Source of the DNA: CAVZLD01 sp963776055
GTDB lineage: Bacteria > Planctomycetota > Planctomycetia > Pirellulales > Pirellulaceae
Length of the DNA stretch: 64,000 nucleotides
Direction of reading: 5' to 3'
NCBI GenBank assembly: GCA_963776055.1
Contig: CAVZLD010000011.1
Location: 372,001 to 436,000 of the forward strand
The translations under genes were made by a program, and so were the position numbers. Below, in pieces: positions 28,855 through 40,042 of this stretch; position 1 is the stretch's first letter, and the number at the start of each line of letters is the position of its first letter. The notes beneath the pieces were generated by a model that saw nothing but the letters and a program-made list of their open reading frames with translations, had not been told where the DNA came from and did no database searches.

Positions 28855-29648
28855 ATGCCGGAAGGACATACAATCCACCGAACGGCACGAGACCATCGCG
28901 ACGCGTTTGTCGGTCAACGTCTTGCCGTATCGTCTCCCCAGGGACGATTTGCCGAAGGCGCCAGGCAACTCGACGGACGTCTTCTCAAAGCAATTGACGC
29001 GCACGGCAAGCATCTCTGTTACGAGTGGGCAGCGGGCCGCTTCCTACACATTCACCTGGGCTTGTACGGCAAATTCCACCTGCACTCGGCGTCGGTTCCG
29101 GCACCTCGTGGACAAGTTCGACTACGTGTGATTGGCAAGACCCATGCTTTCGATCTGAATGGCCCGAATCGATGCGAACTCATTTCGCAGCAGCAATGGA
29201 ACAACATCCGCAGTCGCTTGGGAGCCGACCCATTGCGTGCGGATGCTGATCCCCAGGGTTCGTGGGATCACGTCCGTCAAAGCCGCGCAGCCATCGGAAC
29301 TCTCTTGCTGAATCAATCCGTCATTGCCGGAGTCGGCAATGTCTACCGCTGTGAAGCGTTACATCTGCTCGGCATCCATCCGGAGCGCCAGGAAAAACAC
29401 TTTCCCGAAGTGAGTTCGATCAACTGTGGGACACACTTGTCTCGCTGCTGAGAATCGGCGTGCGTCACAATCGGATTATCATCGCCGACCCGGCCGATGT
29501 CGGTAAGCCGCGCAGCCGAATGAACAAGCAGGAACGATTACGAATCTATCAGCGCAAAGTGTGTTCGCAGTGTGCCGGCGAGATTGAATCCTGGATTCTG
29601 GGGGCTCGCCGGATTTATGCTTGCCCCGCATGTCAACCCTGCAAGTGA
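28855..29648 (+). CDS. Fpg/Nei-family DNA glycosylase (frameshifted)
   Basis: Base-excision repair enzyme with AP-lyase activity. It begins MPEGHTIHR, with the catalytic Pro2 and Glu3; the form resembles Nei2-type members more than MutM. GKHLCYEW supplies the conserved beta-strand Lys, NQSVIAGVGNVYRCE the helix-two-turn-helix, and CSQC/CPAC (29559-29635) the zinc finger. Around 29391 one G is lost (CAGGAAAAAC, expected CAGGGAAAAAC); the frames join as KTLSRSEFDQLWDTL then LRIGVRHNRIIIADP. Repaired length is ~265 residues. GAAGG lies before ATG 28855. Confidence 0.88.
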
Positions 29649-29909
29649 ATCACAGCTTATTGCTTCCAGCGTAGAGGGCGGGGCTTGCCAAGGCCAAAAG
29701 CAAGCAACAGCAAGGGAATCAACACCGTCGTACGCATGAACGAATCTACGAATCCGAGGTGGGAAAGCAGACCCGAGGGGCGACGAAGCATGACTTCATC
29801 CAGTGTTGAACCGCACTTGTCGTAAGCGTGAGTACGAGTCGCCTACGCTACACGCCACACAGCGTTTCTTTCACGACCGCTGCCGCGTGGTGCGTTTTCG
29901 ATCAGCTTT

Positions 29910-31231
29910 TCACGCGATCTTCGGAAGCTCCCAGCCAGTGCGCCGTGGCCGGTCCAACAATTGGTTCGCTTCCGCATCATTGACAAATTGCTCTGCCTCA
30001 GGATCCCATTGCAGCCGTCGACCGAGCTGCTTTGTGATAACGAGCAACTGGCAGACGGTGGCCGTTCGATGTCCAATCTCCACGTCGGCATGGGGCCGTG
30101 CGCCGTTTTAATACAATCGAACCAGTTTTGAACGTGCCCTTTGGCTATCCAGCCATCGCCCTCCCACTTTGCAGCCAGCGCAGGATCGGGCGGATTCTTG
30201 ACGAAATCCGGTGGGTTCGTGGTGAATTTATTGCGATTGATCTCCATCTTGCAGTCTTCCCCAACGAAGATCGCTCCCAATCTTGGTCCGCGATATGGCT
30301 CCTGATCGGGAAAGCGTAGTCGCACCTCAACGCCGCTGGCGTAACGAAAGTGAATCCTGGCGTCGGGTCCTTCCTCTACTGGCCAGAGCTCGACCGGACC
30401 ACTTTCGTCCATTCCGAGTGCGTACTGCACCATGTCGAACGCATGAGCGCCCAAACCGGTCAATTGCGAATTGGAGTACTCGCGCCAGTTCCCCCACCAG
30501 CCTTCCATTCCATCGGTCCAGTGCGAAAACAGCTGCTGGTTGAACGGATGTTGCGGAGCCTGCCCCTGCCACAGATCCCAATCCACACCGGCCGGGACCG
30601 ATTCCTTCGGCAGTCCTTCGGCCGGATAAGGAATCGGAGCTTTGAAGTTGACGCATTCGACGACGCGGATTCGGCCGATACCTCCATCGCGAACGAACTC
30701 ACAGGCAAATCGATTCCTTTCCATCGTTCGCTGCTGCGTACCGGTCTGCACAATTCGGCCATACTTGCGTGCCGCGCTTACCAGGCTCCGTCCTTCTTGA
30801 ATGTAGATCGACAACGGCTTTTCGCAGTACACATCTCGGCCCGCTTGACAGGCAAGAATACTGGCCAGCACGTGATGGTGGTCACAGCAACAGACAATCA
30901 CGGCATCCAGATCCTGCTGATCCAGCATCTTACGATAGTCTTTGTAGATCGACCATTTGGCTCGATGTCGCTTCTGTGCGGCGGCCGTTTTCCTCGCATC
31001 GGCGTCGCAGATCGCGGCAACTCGCCCCGACTCGGGAATGTTCTCCAGTAGCTGATTACCTCGCTCACCCATGCCGACAATCCCCAAGACGATTTGTTCA
31101 TTCGCACTCGCGGCATGCAGTGATCCGAGCACATGACGGGGAATAATGATCGGCGCCGCAGCGCAGGTGGATGCTTTGCGCAAGAAGCTCCGTCGTGTGA
31201 CCTTACTGTCCGAATTCGGGCTCGTCTGCAC
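29910..31231 (-). CDS. Tat-exported Gfo/Idh/MocA oxidoreductase A (frameshifted)
   Basis: NAD(P)-dependent sugar oxidoreductase-like protein with a twin-arginine signal (TRRSFLRKASTCAAAP). The Rossmann start is LGIVGMGERGNQL, the catalytic Lys is in DVYCEKPLS, and the C-terminal beta-sheet domain follows. GTG 31231 is the start because GAGGAGG lies 7 bases upstream. At 30092-30095 a GGGG run (CCCC on the coding strand) seems one base short: IKTAHGP continues in the other frame as HADVEIGHRTATVCQLL to the true stop at 29910. The unrepaired frame ends at 29843 in unrelated residues. Its 5' end overlaps the CBS-HEPN gene by 29 bp. The substrate is unknown. Confidence 0.85.
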
Positions 31232-32036
31232 GGATAGACCTCCTCGGGGAAGCGGTGTGACTTGTCGCACCTTCCAGAACTGCATCAAGCTGCTCGGAGA
31301 GCGACACGATCGTGTCCCAGTCGTGCGCAATGATGTCCTGCGAATGCGCCAGATTATTCCTGAGTTTCTCAAGCATCTTGCCAGCCTCTTCCACCTGCCG
31401 ACGGGATGCAAACCGGGTCATACTTCGCAGTTCTGCGCTGCGAGCAACGATTTGTGCCTTGTCTGACAATTGCAGGCAATCCAAGAGGTTCAATTCTTGC
31501 TGACGCCGCTGTCGCTCCGCCAGGAGCAACTCCGCCTTCTGGACCCGGCCTTCCGAAAGGAATTCTCGCCATTGCCCTTCCGGATACTGTTGGTCGATCA
31601 AGCGGCGAAAGCGGATCTCGATCAACGTCACCATTCCGAAGAGCCACATTCGCACCGGCGGCTTCTGTAGATCGCTACGACTCACGATCGCGCCGACTCG
31701 CCCTAGAATCGAAACGAACAGGCGGCGTTGTTCTTTCAATCGAGGGACGAGCTCCGCCAAGGTTGACGAGTCAAGAATCACCTGCCGTTCGTCAAACGGT
31801 TGAACGTAACGGCCGCAGGTGCCGGTCCCCAATTGCTTTCGTTCCAAGTACCCCTTGACGCGCCCCGCTTGGCGCACTCCCACAACCTCAAGCCGTTGCG
31901 CCTCCATGACTTCGCGGACCTTGTCCACGTCGGTCCAATCATCAAACGAGACCAGTGGTTCCGCGATATCGTGAACGACGAAGGCTTGCAGAAAGACTTT
32001 GCGAAGGCTTTGGAGAGTAGATGAGTAGAGCGGCAT
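31203..32036 (-). CDS. CBS-pair protein with C-terminal HEPN-like domain
   Basis: 277 residues, no signal peptide, so cytoplasmic. Residues ~25-70 and ~85-130 look like two CBS motifs (REVMEAQRLEVVGVRQAGRV; LVPRLKEQRRLFVSILGRVG ... SRSDL), a Bateman module that binds adenine nucleotides. Residues ~135-255 are helical and end with LEKLRNNLAHSQDI: R226-N227-x3-H231 fits the HEPN motif RNxxxH, found in many ribonucleases and minimal nucleotidyltransferase partners. The combination would suit an adenylate-sensing effector, but HEPN identity rests on one short motif and helical content. ATG 32036 is chosen over an upstream ATG at 32099. It is divergent from the sugar porter and overlaps oxidoreductase A by 29 bp. 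Confidence 0.7.
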   Translation of the reverse strand: MPLYSSTLQSLRKVFLQAFVVHDIAEPLVSFDDWTDVDKVREVMEAQRLEVVGVRQAGRVKGYLERKQLGTGTCGRYVQPFDERQVILDSSTLAELVPRLKEQRRLFVSILGRVGAIVSRSDLQKPPVRMWLFGMVTLIEIRFRRLIDQQYPEGQWREFLSEGRVQKAELLLAERQRRQQELNLLDCLQLSDKAQIVARSAELRSMTRFASRRQVEEAGKMLEKLRNNLAHSQDIIAHDWDTIVSLSEQLDAVLEGATSHTASPRRSIRADEPEFGQ

Positions 32037-32170
32037 GGCAACAATGCTTCCCGGGCGACCGGTCTCTTGCCGAGCGCCTTGATTTGATACGATGTACACA
32101 CAATTTGCTGCCCCGCGGCAGAATCGTCAACCGGTTAGTCCGCGGGCGGACCGCCCGACAGGAAGCTCTC

Positions 32171-33550
32171 ATGTCACAAAAACTCGAAGGTCAAGGCCCC
32201 CCACGGCATAGAACCGGACTGCTGATGCTCGTGACGCTGGTGACAGCACTCGGCGGATTCCTCTTTGGCTATGACACGGCAGTCATTAACGGTGCGAATC
32301 GGTACTTGACGGCACATTTCGAATTGACACCGCCGCAGGAAGGCATGGCGGGGGCGAGCGCCATACTGGGCTGCATCCCGGGCGCAATGTGCGCCGGGTT
32401 TCTGAGTGACCGATGGGGACGCCGCAAAGTGCTGTTTGGCTGCGCCGTTCTTTACGCTGTATCCGGCATCCTTTCGTCGATTCCGCACACGTTCTTTCAA
32501 TTCCTGGTCGCCCGCAGCATCGGCGGAGTCGGAATTGGGGCGTCCTCGATGGTCTGTCCGGTCTACATCGCAGAACTTGCACCGGCGGCCCGGCGTGGCC
32601 GCCTGGGGGCGTTGTTTCAGATGGGGATCGTGATTGGGATCTTTGTCACACTGCTAATCAACGCGCAGATCCAGGGCTTGGGTGACGAGACCTGGAACAC
32701 CGAAAACGGATGGCGCTGGATGTTCTTTGCCGAGGTGATCCCGGCCACCCTGCTGCTGGCGTTGCTCTTTCTCGCACCAGAAAGTCCTCGGTGGCTGCTG
32801 TCGACACGGCGGGATGCTGAGGCGCAGGCCATTCTCGCCGGCGTAGGTGGTGAGCAGCACGCGGCGGCAGAAACGCAAGCGATCCGGCAGGCGCTGGAAC
32901 ACGAGGAGGCAAGTTTCCTCGAGCTATTTCGTGGCCGGCTGTGGCGTCCCCTGCTGCTTGCCGCTGTGCTCATGGCAGTCTCACAACTGAGCGGCATCAA
33001 CGCAATCATGTACTATTCGACGAAAATCATGACGACCGCGGGGGCGGGAGTGCAGAATGCCTTCACCGCATCGGTCATCATCGGCCTGGTGAACGTCCTG
33101 TTCACTTTCGTCGCTCTGGCCTTCGTCGACAAGGCGGGACGCCGGCCCTTGCTCTTGGTGGGGCTCGCCGTGCAAGTGATCGCGCTCGGGGCCACCGGTT
33201 GGATGTTCTTTGTGCAGCAAGGAGGCCGCCCTTTGCTGGCCGCCATCCTCCTGTTCATTGCCGCTTTTGCCATGGCCCTGGGACCCATCCCCTGGATTGT
33301 CTGTTCCGAAATTTTTCCTACGCGAGTGCGGGGGCGTGCCATGTCGGTCGCTACGTTCGTCATCTGGAGTACTTGTTATCTGGTGGCGCAGTCATTTCCG
33401 ATGCTGAATGACTCTCCCGCGATCGGTCCCGCCAAGACGTTCTGGATATATTGTGCTTTCAGTTTTCTGGGTTTCCTGTTCGTGTTCTGGCAAATGCCCG
33501 AAACGAAGGGAAGATCATTGGAAGAAATCGAGCAATCCTGGGGCTCTTGA
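32171..33550 (+). CDS. MFS sugar porter (SP family)
   Basis: 459 residues, 12 predicted membrane segments, cytoplasmic membrane. Sugar-porter signatures are present: GGFLFGYDTAVING in helix 1, DRWGRRKVL between helices 2 and 3, ARSIGGVGIGASSMVCPVYI, PESPRWLL after helix 6, QLSGINAIMYYSTKI in helix 7, VDKAGRRPLLL, and PETKGRSLEEIE at the end. These predict proton-coupled import of a monosaccharide; the sugar is unknown. AGGAAG precedes ATG 32171; longer forms overlap the divergent neighbour and lack similarity. It lies 51 bp before the alpha-mannosidase gene, consistent with a shared job. Confidence 0.95.
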   Translation: MSQKLEGQGPPRHRTGLLMLVTLVTALGGFLFGYDTAVINGANRYLTAHFELTPPQEGMAGASAILGCIPGAMCAGFLSDRWGRRKVLFGCAVLYAVSGILSSIPHTFFQFLVARSIGGVGIGASSMVCPVYIAELAPAARRGRLGALFQMGIVIGIFVTLLINAQIQGLGDETWNTENGWRWMFFAEVIPATLLLALLFLAPESPRWLLSTRRDAEAQAILAGVGGEQHAAAETQAIRQALEHEEASFLELFRGRLWRPLLLAAVLMAVSQLSGINAIMYYSTKIMTTAGAGVQNAFTASVIIGLVNVLFTFVALAFVDKAGRRPLLLVGLAVQVIALGATGWMFFVQQGGRPLLAAILLFIAAFAMALGPIPWIVCSEIFPTRVRGRAMSVATFVIWSTCYLVAQSFPMLNDSPAIGPAKTFWIYCAFSFLGFLFVFWQMPETKGRSLEEIEQSWGS

Positions 33551-33601
33551 AACATTCCCGCCTGTCCTTACCCGCCAGTTGTTTTCCACGGGGTCTCTTG
33601 C

Positions 33602-36600
33602 ATGCGTATCCCTCTTGCTTCGGTACTACTATTGGCCGTCACGATTGTGTTCGGAACATGCCCGCCAACGACAAAAGCCGCGGAATACACTCGTCTGACC
33701 ACCACCACCGCCGCGATTCAAACCGCCGCGAAGGCATTTCCTGGTGGCGGCTATGAGGTAGAGAACATCCTGCCATCGGCGACAGGCGATCGCACGAATC
33801 GCGAATACGCATCCCACGGGCTGGGGCAAGAAACGTTCATCGAATTTGATTTGGGAGCGGCGCGGCCGGTCACCGCATTTCGGCATGTGCAGCGAAACAC
33901 ACCGGACACGATCGCCGAATCGGAGCTGGTCTTCAGCCACGCCGCTGATTTTCGCAGTGAGCTGGGCCGCGTCAAGGTTCATCACATCGACGAACCGGGT
34001 GCGACGACCTGGTCGACTTTCCCACCGAAAACGGCCCGATACGTCCGTTGGCAGGTCACGTCCGTCCTGCCTGGACGGTCCCGGAACGTGGGAGGGGGAA
34101 ACCTGGAGTTCTTTGTCACGACCGGCTCCGACAAATCTCCCGACCGACTGGAACTTCACGCACAAACGCTACCGATCATCAGTCGGCACGGCGACCGACG
34201 AGACCGACCGCTGTTGCTTTCGATATCCTCTCCCTATGCCGAGGTGATACCCTGCGTCGTTCGGCTCGCCGACCAGGAGCCGAGGAAAGTACGAGTTCCT
34301 TTTGGGACGCACGAGCTGCCGTACACGATTCCAGCGGACGACGAACCGCAAACCCTGGAAGTGGAGATATCCGTCCATGGAGAAACGGTCGCCAAGAACG
34401 TGATCGAAGTGCCGGCCGCGCGCCGGATGACCTTCTACATTCTGCCACACTCTCACACGGACATTGGCTACACCGCGATCCAAACCGATATTGAAGACAA
34501 ACAAATCTACAACCTACTGCAGGGCATCGCTGCAGCGCACCGCACGTCAGACTACCCGAAAGGTTCTCGTTTCATCTGGAATGTGGAGGTCGCCTGGGCG
34601 GCTAATCTATTCCTGGAACGCCTGCCGCCGCAGCATCGCGACGAGTTCTTTGACGCCGTAAAGCAAGGCCAGGTTGCCCTTCACGGAATGTACCTGAACG
34701 AACTCACTGGCCTCTGCCGACCCGAGGAACTCGTGCGACTGTTTCAGTATGCTGCGAACCTGAGTAAGCAGACCGGCGTTCCGATCGATTCCGCCATGAT
34801 CAGCGATGTTCCCGGCTACACCTGGGGAACGGTCACGGCAATGAACCAGGCGGGCATCCGCTACTTCTCCGTCGCTCCGAACTATTTCGATCGAATGGGT
34901 GACATCCTCGTGCAGTGGGAAAACAGGCCTTTCTGGTGGGTCGGACCCGACGAAACGAGCCGCGTCCTCGTGTGGATTCCGTTCCGTGGCTATGCCACGT
35001 CGCACCTCTACGGAAAACTGTCGTCCGAGTTTGTCGAAGAGTTCTGCCACGGATTGGAGACGCGCGCTTATCCCTTCGATATCGCCTACCTGCGTTGGGC
35101 AGGGCACGGCGACAACGCCGTCCCCGACGCAACAATCTGCGACTTCGTCAAAGAATGGAACGCGAATCATGAATCCCCGCGGTTCGTGATTGCATCCACA
35201 AGCGAGGCGTTTCAGGCGTTCGAAGCACGATACGGCGAACAGTTGCCAGAAATGCGCGGCGACTGGACACCGTACTGGGAAGATGGCGCGGGCTCATCGG
35301 CGGCCGAAACAGCCATGAACCGTGCCAGTTCGGAAAGACTGACACAGGCGGAAGCGCTGTGGACAATGCTGAACGCCGATCGTTATCCGCGCAAGGTTTC
35401 AACGAGCCTGGCAAAACGTTCTGCTGTATTCCGAGCACACCTGGGGAGCCCACTGTAGCATCTCCCAACCCGCGAACCCTTTCACCGTGGATCAGTGGAA
35501 TATCAAGCAGTCCTATGCCACGGCGGCCAACCTCCAGTCCCGCCAACTGCTGAACGAAGCTGCCGAGAACCGCGCCAGCTATCTCGCAGCCGAGGCGATC
35601 GGTCCACATCCCACCGGGAAAGGATTCTGCCTCGTCGATCTCTATAACACGACCTCGTGGCCGCGTTCCGAAGTTGTCCTGCTGTCGCGGGAGCTTTCTC
35701 ATGCGGGAGATGCGGTAACGGACGAACAAGGAAACGCTTTGGCCGCACAACGCTTGGCCAGTGGTGAACTGGCCGTGCTAGTCCGTGACTTGTTGCCCTT
35801 TTCTGGCCGACGCTTACGTATTTCTCGCCATGGCTCCGCCACCGTAGCCGATCCTGCTACTGCTACGGAGCAAAGACTGGCCAACGGAAAATTACGGTTG
35901 CAGATCGATCCGCAAACCGGAGGAATCGCCGAATTCGTGGCGCATGATATTCCGGTCAATCTGGCCGACCGTGACAGCGGGCACAACCTCAACGATTACC
36001 TGTATCTGGTGGGCGATAATCCGCAGGAGATCCAACGCGATGGCCCGGTCGGCGTACGGGTGGGCGACCGAGGACCACTGGTTGCGTCGCTGCTGGTCGA
36101 TTCCACCGCGCCGGGCTGTCACCATCTGACGCGCGAAATCCGAATGATCGCCGGTGCCGACCACGTGGAACTGATCAACACGGTCGATAAGAAGCGAATC
36201 GAAGCAGATAGTTACCACGCGCGCGAGGGCAAAGAAAGCGTGAACTTTGCCTTTCCCTTTCACGTTCCCGGCGGCGACTTGCGCCTGGATGTTCCGCTTG
36301 GAGTCATTCAACCTGAAAAAGACCAGATCCCGAGCGCCTGCAAGAATTGGCTCACGGTGGGACGATGGGCCGATGTCACCAACGATGATTTCGGAGTGAC
36401 TTGGATCACGCTGGACGCACCACTCGTTCAGGTCGGCGGAATTACCGCCACTCTGCTGAATTCTCAGTCGGATCCCAACGTCTGGCGGAAGACGATCGAA
36501 CCCACCCAGAAGATCTATTCCTGGGCGATGAACAACCACTGGGGCACAAACTACCGCGCCTACCAGACGGGCCCGGTCATGTTCCGCTATGTACTGCGTC

Positions 36601-36953
36601 CGCACACCGGCCGACACACGGATGCGGAGATCACGCGGTTTGCCACCGGATGCCATCAGCCACTCGTGGCCGTTCCCGGGCACGGGGTTGCCCCCGTTGG
36701 CGAGTCTTTGCTGCGCATCGATCCGACCGACATCCTCGTAACCAGCCTAAAACCCAGTGACGATGGCAAAGCAGTGATCGTCCGACTCCTCGGTGTCTCC
36801 AACCAGCCCCAGAATGCGCACCTGATCTGGTCGGGTGGTGGTCAGAAACAGATGTGGATCAGTGACACGAGTGAACAGGCGTGCGAACGCGTTGAGGGTC
36901 CCATCCCCGTGCCGGCGTGGTCTCTGGTAACCGTTCGAGTGGAGTGGCCTTAA
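33602..36953 (+). CDS. Glycoside hydrolase family 38 alpha-mannosidase-like (frameshifted)
   Basis: About 1117 residues with a signal peptide (LASVLLLAVTIVFGTCPP). Residues ~45-180 form a discoidin-like domain. The catalytic domain has LPHSHTDIGYT (282-290 region; His283, His285 and Asp287 fit the zinc site), FIWNVEVAWA, MISDVPGYTWGT, YLRWAGHGDNAVPD. C-terminal beta domains end at 36953. One frame stops at 35458; another carries RFQRAWQNVLLYSEHTWGAH onward. The break is at CGCAAGG near 35393 (one extra base or two lost). The family cleaves alpha-mannosides; substrate unknown. It sits behind the sugar porter, so mannose release plus import is plausible. Confidence 0.9.
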
Positions 36954-37201
36954 CGGGGTGGCCCACGAAGTCGGTGTCGCATGCCGAAGGACCGAAGCGT
37001 ACGGCCCCAACGCGTCAGTCCGCCGGACCGCAGGATACAAACGGTTACAGACGAATCGCAGACCTTCGCATACGAGGACGATAGAATCAGAGGATCCGTG
37101 TCGCCCGCACCCCTGCGGTAAGGCGGCGCTCGAGCTGCCGGCGGCAGTATCGCCGCGTGGCGTCGCCAACCGCGCACCCAATCTCCCGTTCGGTCCGCTG
37201 C

Positions 37202-37909
37202 ATGTCCCACGAATCGCATCGCCATCACATTCTGCTGGTCGAGGATGACCTGTCGCTCGCCGCGATGGTCGCCGATTTTCTGGCACCGCACGGCTTCGAC
37301 GTCTCGGTGGAAGGGCGCGGTGACAAGGCGATCCACCGGATCCTGCAAGAACACCCGGACGCCATCGTGTTGGATGTGAATCTTCCCGGGAAGGATGGCT
37401 TCGCGGTTTGCCGCGAAGTACGGGCACGTTTTCAGGGTGCGATCATCATGCTGACAGCCCGAGGCGAAGAGGTGGACGAGGTCATGGGGCTGGAGGTCGG
37501 CGCGGACGATTACATGGCCAAGCCGGTTCGGCCGCGTGCCCTCTTAGCCCGGCTTCGATCGCACCTGCGCCGGGCGACGTCGGCCGATCAGGACGGACCG
37601 AAGCCGTCCATTCGCGTCGGTTCGCTGCTGGTCGATCCCGCTCGCCGTCTGGTGCAGATCCACGGGGCGACGGTCGACCTCACGACGGCGGAATTCGATC
37701 TTCTCGAACTGTTAGCAGAAAACGCTGGCCGGACACTCAGCCGCAGCACCATTTACCAACAGATCCATGGAATCGAATACGACGGCATTGACCGATCGAT
37801 CGATCTGCGGATCTCCCGGTTACGAAAGAAGCTGGGCGACGATCCGGTGCGCCCGCAATGCATCAAGTCCGTCCGAGGCGTCGGTTATATTTTGTCTGTG
37901 GAACCATGA
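37202..37909 (+). CDS. OmpR-family response regulator (RstA-like)
   Basis: 235 residues. Receiver domain: acidic pocket Glu14/Asp15/Asp16 (LLVEDDLS), phospho-acceptor Asp58 (VLDVNLPGKDG), Thr/Ala switch (LTARG), Lys107 (AKPVRPR). The C-terminal winged helix is complete (FDLLELLAENAGRTLSRSTI ... IDLRISRLRKKLGDD ... IKSVRGVGYILSVEP). ATG 37202 directly starts the domain. The stop overlaps the kinase ATG (ATGA), so the pair is translationally coupled. Resemblance is to RstA; the signal is unknown. The downstream adaptor/permease pair is the closest candidate target, by position only. Confidence 0.93.
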   Translation: MSHESHRHHILLVEDDLSLAAMVADFLAPHGFDVSVEGRGDKAIHRILQEHPDAIVLDVNLPGKDGFAVCREVRARFQGAIIMLTARGEEVDEVMGLEVGADDYMAKPVRPRALLARLRSHLRRATSADQDGPKPSIRVGSLLVDPARRLVQIHGATVDLTTAEFDLLELLAENAGRTLSRSTIYQQIHGIEYDGIDRSIDLRISRLRKKLGDDPVRPQCIKSVRGVGYILSVEP

Positions 37910-39511
37910 CCCGGCTTTTCCTTCGCTTTTATCTCGGTGTGCTCTTCATTCTATTTCTGGCGTGGTACATCTACGGCATCGCTTCGGAACGGTACTACGC
38001 TTCCGAAACCAGTGATGTCATCGAAGAAGCGCATGGCGGCGGTGTCCGACTGGTCGCCGAGGAACTGGACGCAGTTCGCGTCGCAGATCGAGCGGATGCG
38101 GTGAAGGGTTTGGGGGAGCGTTTCGATTGCCCTATCGGCATTGCGGAACTAGCGACATTGCCTCCCAACGCCCAGCGTCGCATTCGAAATGGCGAGGACG
38201 TCGTCTTCTACATCGGTAAGGAGTGGGGGCGGCATGGTTGCCTCCCCACTATCCAACGGCCAAGACGTGGCAATTCTGGGTGCGCTTCCGACCTATACGC
38301 ATATCGAAGCAAGTCTTTCCGGCGGCGTGCGACTGGCCGTCTCGAGGCTACGAAAAGCCACCGGGGAAGAACAAGAATCCGTACTGGCTGGGTTACAGGA
38401 GCGTTTTGACTTTCCCGTCGAGATTGTCCCCCGGTCAAGAGTTCCGCGTTATGAACAGCAGCGGATTGCATTGGGCGAAGACGTCGTTTTTTACGGTAAC
38501 GAGGACGAGGAGCGGTTCTTCGTGATCACGCCCTTGCGGCGCGATGACCAGTTTCTTCGATTTGGCCCCTTTCCCAGTTTCGCTCGCGTCGAACGAAGGG
38601 CACTGACAACGACTCTCGCCCTGACCTTGCTGTTGGCCGGTTTGGCAATTGCTTTCTTGCTTCGTCCCGTCGCACGACAGTTGCGCACCGTGGAGAATGC
38701 GGCGAAGGCGATCGCCGCTGGTGACCTAAGCGCTCGGGTTGATGAACGACGCGTTCGGTCGGCAAGACCCTTGGCGCAGGCCTTTAACAATATGGCCGAG
38801 CGCACCGAAACACTCGTGCGGACGCAACGTGAACTGCTGCAAGCGGTGTCGCATGAACTACGGACTCCCCTCACTCGGATGCAATTCGCCATCGAACTCA
38901 TTCGTTCGGCGAAGGACGATGCACAACGGCAGCAGCGGCTGGATTCGCTGGATGCGGCCACGGAGGAATTGAACAGTCTCGTGAGCGAATTGCTCAGTTA
39001 TGTGCGCATGGAAACCACAGACTTACCGTTGGAAGGCGAATGGATCGCCCTGACCAACGTCCTGGATTCGCTGATCCCCAAATTCGCCACTCTGCATCCA
39101 TCGATCCGCTTCGAGGTCGAGGACGGCTCCTCAGAAGAGATTCAGCCAGTGTACGCCGATCGAGCCGGTCTGGTGCGAGTCCTGAACAATTTGCTGGATA
39201 ACGCCGCGCGTTACGCGCGCAATCGAGTTACGCTCACGGCAACCCGCCAGGATGCGGCGGTGCAGATTGATGTTGACGACGACGGAAGCGGTATTCCGGA
39301 TGCCGAGCGAGGGCGTGTATTGGAACCATTCATACGCCTGCGAAGTGAAGAGAACGATCACGGCGTCGGTCTCGGTCTCGCCCTGGTTCAACGTATCCTC
39401 GCGCGACACGGAGGGCGCATTGAAGTGCTCTCGAATCCCTGGGGCGGTTGCCGGATTCGCACAAGCTGGCCCTGCCCGAGTGGAGCATTGCCTGGCTCAG
39501 AAATGTCGTGA
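37906..39511 (+). CDS. Membrane sensor histidine kinase (RstB-like, frameshifted)
   Basis: ~534 residues. N-terminal membrane helix (LFLRFYLGVLFILFLAWYIYG), a periplasmic domain with two similar halves (GERFDCPIGIAELATLP / QERFDFPVEIVPRSRVP), second helix (TTTLALTLLLAGLAIAFLL), HAMP (LRPVARQL ... AGDLSARVDE), phospho-acceptor His in QAVSHELRTPLTR, and ATP-binding boxes NNLLDNAARYA, DDGSGIP, GVGLGLALV. A GGGGG run at 38225-38229 appears one base too long: with GGGG the frame runs KEWGGMVASPLSNG without a break. It is coupled to the response regulator. The duplicated sensor halves suggest a symmetric ligand site, as an inference. Confidence 0.88.
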
Positions 39512-40042
39512 TCGGTAACGCTCGCGAATGAAACATCCGATCCGAATCGAACCACAATGGAAATATTTACAAATCAATCCGTGGGACGTGGTGCCTTCGG
39601 ATCGTACACGTTGGATACACAAACGCAACAGACCTGCTCTCCATCCGAGATTACAATTTGGTCCAACATCCACGCAACTCCCTGCGCTCCGGCGGCCCAG
39701 GTTCCGCGTGGTACCTCTTCCGGGACCGCCGGGCGCTTTTATTTTAGCCTCGCATCTCCTTTCGCTCGTCGACGTAACAGGCCAATAATCTGGCCCTTCT
39801 TCCGGTTCTTGCGTTCTCAACGATCGGATCCAGTTACAAATCGATACAGCAAGCCCGCGATTGACGATGGACCGGCATGGACCTTCCGGGATAGAATCCA
39901 GTGGAGGGGATTGCGGGGCGTTTGCGCACGCCAATCGCGGAGAGCAGTGACCCTCGACACGATCCACTCGCCGACACAACCGACAGGCCTGTTTGTGCTG
40001 TGCAGGTGAGTCCTGACAGAACCCCGGACGGAAGTCGTAGCT
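39512..40042. other. Intergenic region, no recognised content
   Basis: 530 bp between the kinase and adaptor genes. Open frames exist on both strands (for example 39557-40009) but have no family resemblance or ribosome site. Local sequence is somewhat AT-richer near 39535-39590 and 39735-39750. A promoter for the adaptor/permease pair presumably lies here, but no clear -35/-10 pair was picked. Confidence 0.3.

Noticed and set aside
27661..29013. 450-codon open frame on the - strand
   Set aside because: Antisense to the C-terminal part of the DUF5060 gene and the start of the glycosylase; composition unlike a real protein.
29653..29790. Short - strand open frame with one hydrophobic stretch ending KPRPLRWKQ
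   Set aside because: About 45 codons, no ribosome site and no recognised family; could be a fragment, not enough to call a gene.
38225..38229. Programmed frameshift in the kinase gene
   Set aside because: A run of G alone, without a slippery heptamer or stimulatory structure, and many other genes here have similar breaks; error is simpler.
39557..40009. Possible 150-codon gene in the gap before the adaptor
   Set aside because: No similarity, no ribosome site, and overlapping open frames on both strands point to chance.
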